A DNA stretch of 64,000 nucleotides, taken from Thiemannella venezuelensis (GTDB taxonomy: Bacteria; Actinomycetota; Actinomycetes; Streptosporangiales; Streptosporangiaceae). Location of the stretch: assembly GCF_014203605.1 (NCBI RefSeq), contig NZ_JACHJJ010000012.1, positions 124,001-188,000 of the forward strand. Reading direction: 5' to 3'. Below the pieces are notes generated by a model. That model was given only the letters and a program-made list of their open reading frames with translations. It had not been told where the DNA came from and did not search any database. A program made the translations under genes and the position numbers. Positions 61,801 through 64,000 of the stretch are shown piece by piece; the stretch's first letter is position 1; the number at the start of each line of letters is the position of its first letter.

Positions 61801-64000
61801 ACATGCGGGCGCCGGGCCCGCCGTACGGGTCGGGCAGGAAGCGGTCGGCGGTCAGGCCGGGCTGACCGAGGTAGCCGCGGGCCAGGCGGTCGCCGCCGAT
61901 GTAGATCTCGCCCGTCATGCCGGGCGGGACGAGCCGCAGGTGCTCGTCCAGCACGTACAGCCGGACGCCGGGCAGCGGCCCGCCGACCGGCAGGGTCAGC
62001 GCGGTCTCGGGTGCGCCGGTGACGGCGTGGGTGGCCACGCCGACCGTGGCCTCGGTGGGCCCGTAGTGGTTGACCACGTCCGTGTGCCCGGCCAGCTCCC
62101 GGGCCCACGACCAGGTGGAGGCCTCGCCGCCGAGGATGAGCAGCTTGCGCGGGAGCAGCTCGGCGGGGTCCGCGGCGGCGAGGAGCGAGGCGAGGTGGGA
62201 GGGGGTCATCTTCAGGTAGTCGGTACGGCCCAGCGGCCCGGCGAGCTCCTCGGCCGGGGCCTGCGGGTCGAGCAGGTGCAGCTCGCCCCCGGTGAGCAGC
62301 GACAGGTAGAAGACCGTCACGCCGAAGTCGAAGGAGAGCGACTGGAGCAGGGTGAAGACCGAGCCCGGCTCGACGGCGAACCGCTCCCGGACCCCGGCCA
62401 GGTAGTTCAGCACCTGCCGGTGCTGCACCCCGACGCCCTTGGGCCGCCCGGTGGTGCCGGAGGTGTAGATCACGTAGGCCAGGTGGTCGGGGGTGGTGCC
62501 GGGGTCGTCGAGCGCGGTCTCCTCCAGCGGCTCGGTGTCCAGGCAGACCACCGGGTGGCCGGCCGGGACGAGCTCCCGCTGGGCCGAGGTGGTCAGGACC
62601 GCGACGGCCCCGGAGTCGCCGAGCATGTGGGCCAGCCGGTCGTGCGGCTGCTTGGGGTCGAGCGGGACGTAGGCGCCGCCCGCGGCCAGCACGCCGAGGA
62701 CGGCGGCGGCCAGGTCCGTGGACCGGTCGAGCAGGACGCCGACCCGGACGTCGGGACCGACGCCGTGCCTCCGGCGCAGCAGCGCGGCGATCGCCTTCGA
62801 CCGGTGCTCCAGCCCGGCGTAGGTCAGGCGGGCCGGAGCCCCGCCGTCCGGGCCGCCCGCGGGGTCGCAGACCACGGCGGTCGCGTCCGGGGTGAGCGCG
62901 GCCTGGGCGGTCACGATGTCGCCGAGCAGGCGGTGGCCGGTCGGCCGCGGCTCGGCGGCCGACCCGTACCGCAGCACGAGGTCCCGCTCGGCGTCCGAGA
63001 GCATCGACAGCTCCCCGACCGGGGTGTCCGGCGCCTCGGCGATGGAGCGCAGCAGCGTCTCGAACCGGGCCGACAGCAGTTCCACCGTCCCCGGGTCGAA
63101 CAGCTCGGTGTTGTAGGTGAAGTGGCCCCCCAGCCCGTCGGGCGTCTCGAACAGGTACAGCGCCAGGTCGTGGCGGGTGGTCCTGACCGGCGGGGGCAGG
63201 TACGCCACCCGCGGGTCGTCCCCGCCGTCGGCGTAGTTCTGCAGGGCGAACGCGACCTGGGCCAGCGGCGCGCGGCTGACGTCGCGGACCACGTTCAGCT
63301 CGGTGACCAGGCGGTCGAACGGCAGCTCGGCGTGGGCGAGGGCGTCCAGCGCGGTCTCCCGGACGCGCTCCAGGAACGCGGTGAACGGCGGGTCGCCGTC
63401 CAGGTCGGCGCGGAGCACCAGCGTGTTGACGAACATGCCGACGACGCCCTCCAGCTCGGGCAGGCCGCGCCCGGCCACCGGGGAGCCGACCGCGAAGTCC
63501 GCCTGCCCCGAGTAGCGGGCCAGCAGCACCTGGAAGGCCGCCAGCAGCGTCATGTACGGCGTCGCGTTCACGGTCCGGCCCAGCTCGGCCAGCCGCCCGG
63601 TGAGGCCGGCGTCGATGCGGACGGTGAGCGCGGCGCCGTCGTAGCCCTGCTCGGCCGGGCGCGGCCGGTCGGTGGGCAGGTCGAGTGCGGGCAGTCCGGC
63701 CAGTTTCTCCCGCCAGTGGCCGATCTCGCGGCCCAGGTCGCGCCCGCGCTGCCAGATCGCGTAGTCGCCGTAGCCGACCGGCGGGGGCGGGAGGGTCTCG
63801 CCGTCGTAGAGGGCGAGCAGCTCGCGGAAGACGATGTCGAAGGACCAGCCGTCGACGACGGCGTGGTGGGCGGCGACCAGCAGGACGTGGTCGTCCGGGG
63901 CGATCCTGGCCAGGACGGCGCGCAGCAGCGGTCCGCGCTCCAGGTCGAACGGGACGGCCAGCGCGGCGTCGAACAGCTCCAGCGCCGCCTCCTGGTCCGC
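58832..64000 (-). CDS. Nonribosomal peptide synthetase terminal module fused to MFS exporter (5' end outside window)
   Basis: 1722 residues are visible and the frame is open at the window edge. C domain: HHAVVDGWS (active site) and GMFVNTLVLRAD. A domain: YTSGTTGRPKG, YGPTEATVG, YRTGDLGRWL and GKVDR; the pocket residues read D-F-T-K-I-G-H-V-G-K, close to known aspartate codes. PCP: LGGHSLL with the phosphopantetheine Ser at 61322-61324. TE-like domain: YGHCGLG, so Cys (60911-60913) replaces Ser, with an Asp in GERDPAT and a His in EAGHFF. After a Pro-rich linker of about 60 residues, an MFS transporter begins at MKRFGAVAAGQL (60235), with motif A in GALVDRYDRRRVM and about 12 helices to the C-terminus. 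One protein thus assembles, releases and may export the peptide. Confidence 0.93.
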   Translation of the reverse strand, partial: ADQEAALELFDAALAVPFDLERGPLLRAVLARIAPDDHVLLVAAHHAVVDGWSFDIVFRELLALYDGETLPPPPVGYGDYAIWQRGRDLGREIGHWREKLAGLPALDLPTDRPRPAEQGYDGAALTVRIDAGLTGRLAELGRTVNATPYMTLLAAFQVLLARYSGQADFAVGSPVAGRGLPELEGVVGMFVNTLVLRADLDGDPPFTAFLERVRETALDALAHAELPFDRLVTELNVVRDVSRAPLAQVAFALQNYADGGDDPRVAYLPPPVRTTRHDLALYLFETPDGLGGHFTYNTELFDPGTVELLSARFETLLRSIAEAPDTPVGELSMLSDAERDLVLRYGSAAEPRPTGHRLLGDIVTAQAALTPDATAVVCDPAGGPDGGAPARLTYAGLEHRSKAIAALLRRRHGVGPDVRVGVLLDRSTDLAAAVLGVLAAGGAYVPLDPKQPHDRLAHMLGDSGAVAVLTTSAQRELVPAGHPVVCLDTEPLEETALDDPGTTPDHLAYVIYTSGTTGRPKGVGVQHRQVLNYLAGVRERFAVEPGSVFTLLQSLSFDFGVTVFYLSLLTGGELHLLDPQAPAEELAGPLGRTDYLKMTPSHLASLLAAADPAELLPRKLLILGGEASTWSWARELAGHTDVVNHYGPTEATVGVATHAVTGAPETALTLPVGGPLPGVRLYVLDEHLRLVPPGMTGEIYIGGDRLARGYLGQPGLTADRFLPDPYGGPGARMYRTGDLGRWLPGGELSFLGRRDLQVKVRGYRVELTEIESVLADQEGVAQAVVELRGDRLVAYLVGERAPVGELRARLADRLPEYMIPGRFVWLDELPLKSHGKVDRARLPEPGDERPDQEAGFAPPETPLEEGVAQVWAEVLGLARVGVLDDFFDLGGHSLLAAQVVARLRKVLPAGGRQISILDLFKHRTVRELARLAETAESGPRALLHRLTPARTLTGTLTGTLVCAPYNGGSAAIYQPLADALPDDWALHAIAVPGQELGLVEETRPVAEVAEGCAAEILAGIRGPVVLYGHCGLGVMLTVEIARRLEAAGRPAEAVYLGGIFPFARPSSLLARLADLTDRLRNDQAWANALRAAGLDIDELSPEELKMIIDNRREGTRETERYFTRLLAEGVEPLQAPIVSVVGERDPATEFYQERYREWHLLSDSASLVVLDEAGHFFLKYRAEELAGVVTGTHRAVSSGETAALGRTDRSTWWLEGVSRRSPDDPAAEQEGVPDAPDRRAPTGTARPGPAGPEPSMKRFGAVAAGQLVSIIGSALTEFAVPLWIYTTTGSLANFALFSVLALLPGLLVSPLAGALVDRYDRRRVMLAGDAGAFGTQLALGVLLWTGSLQVWHIYPLLVVLSVSLTFQRLAYGSAIPQLVPKRFLGHANGVVQMVTGTAQLVVPLAAVGLLAGIGLEGILILDVASYTFAIGVLLLVRFPKTMAARRRESLAAEMVEGWRFSWGNRWFRAMLVFFVVLNVFLSPLFLLISPLVLGFATLEDAGRVAFFGGLGVFLGGLAVTVWGGPRHRRMRGVLLTTLALAAFCLVTGVRENLVVIAVGAFGMSFWLTVLNGVYATIVQVKVPQRFHGRVMALNQLVALSALPVGFGLVAPYGSALFEPLMRPGGPLADTVGAVIGTGEGRGVGLMYLLFAVAIAGVALVALRTRTLSRFDDEMPDALPDDLVGLQTVRRRAEPADAEAGEAGETSAPPAEEPVAEAVTLRR

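Noticed and set aside
58755-62108. Second minus-strand frame overlapping the synthetase-exporter gene
   Set aside because: Arg/Gly-rich shadow; the true frame holds all NRPS, TE and MFS motifs.

Overview
The window is 64 kb of very high-GC DNA with actinobacterial gene content. It has GTG/TTG starts, strong third-position GC, an ECF sigma factor paired with a CU044_5270-type protein, SCO6745-family and DUF3046 proteins, and the block recA-recX / gluABCD / miaB / extradiol-dioxygenase-like / miaA-dapF. This mixture points to an actinomycete, most likely a Streptosporangiales member (Streptosporangium, Nonomuraea or Planomonospora-like). The genus is an inference. No insertion sequence, prophage, CRISPR array, tRNA or rRNA gene was seen.

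0-3.8 kb: end of a one-carbon operon with a corrinoid protein (5' end outside the window), a methyltetrahydrofolate:corrinoid methyltransferase, a RACo-type corrinoid activator and a DUF1638 protein. 3.9-6.7 kb: a metzincin-like metalloprotease and a small partner. 6.7-12.8 kb: envelope-sensing genes, namely an ECF sigma and its partner, two PepSY proteins, a Ser/Pro-rich secreted protein, an OmpR-type regulator with its kinase, and an HNH lipoprotein. 12.8-21.4 kb: a minus-strand block for dimethylglycine and sarcosine oxidation (a DMGDH-like enzyme, SoxB, SoxD, a SoxA-SoxG fusion) ending in a coupled 3-hydroxyacyl-CoA dehydrogenase. With the first operon this could take glycine betaine to glycine while feeding methyl groups to tetrahydrofolate. 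21.5-26 kb: a cupin, an SDR, a large helical-repeat protein and a SCO6745-family protein.

26-37 kb: tRNA-modification and lysine-pathway core genes (dapF, miaA, miaB), interrupted by a DHFR-like protein, a two-component pair whose kinase is internally duplicated, a DNA alkyl-repair protein, RNase Z and two disordered membrane proteins. 37-48 kb: a glutamate ABC transporter preceded by a 10-bp tandem repeat array, an S9 peptidase, RNase Y, recX, and recA with a clear SOS box. 48-55 kb: a VOC protein, a PLP decarboxylase and an Lhr-type helicase. 55-58.9 kb: another two-component pair and a small membrane protein separated by a long perfect hairpin.

58.8-64 kb: the 3' part of a nonribosomal peptide synthetase whose last module (C-A-PCP-TE) continues in frame into a 12-helix MFS exporter. 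Its thioesterase carries Cys in place of the usual Ser nucleophile, and the adenylation pocket reads as aspartate-like. This fusion, the 11-bp-phased operator repeats at the PepSY locus, the duplicated kinase and the SoxAG fusion are the most unusual things in the window.
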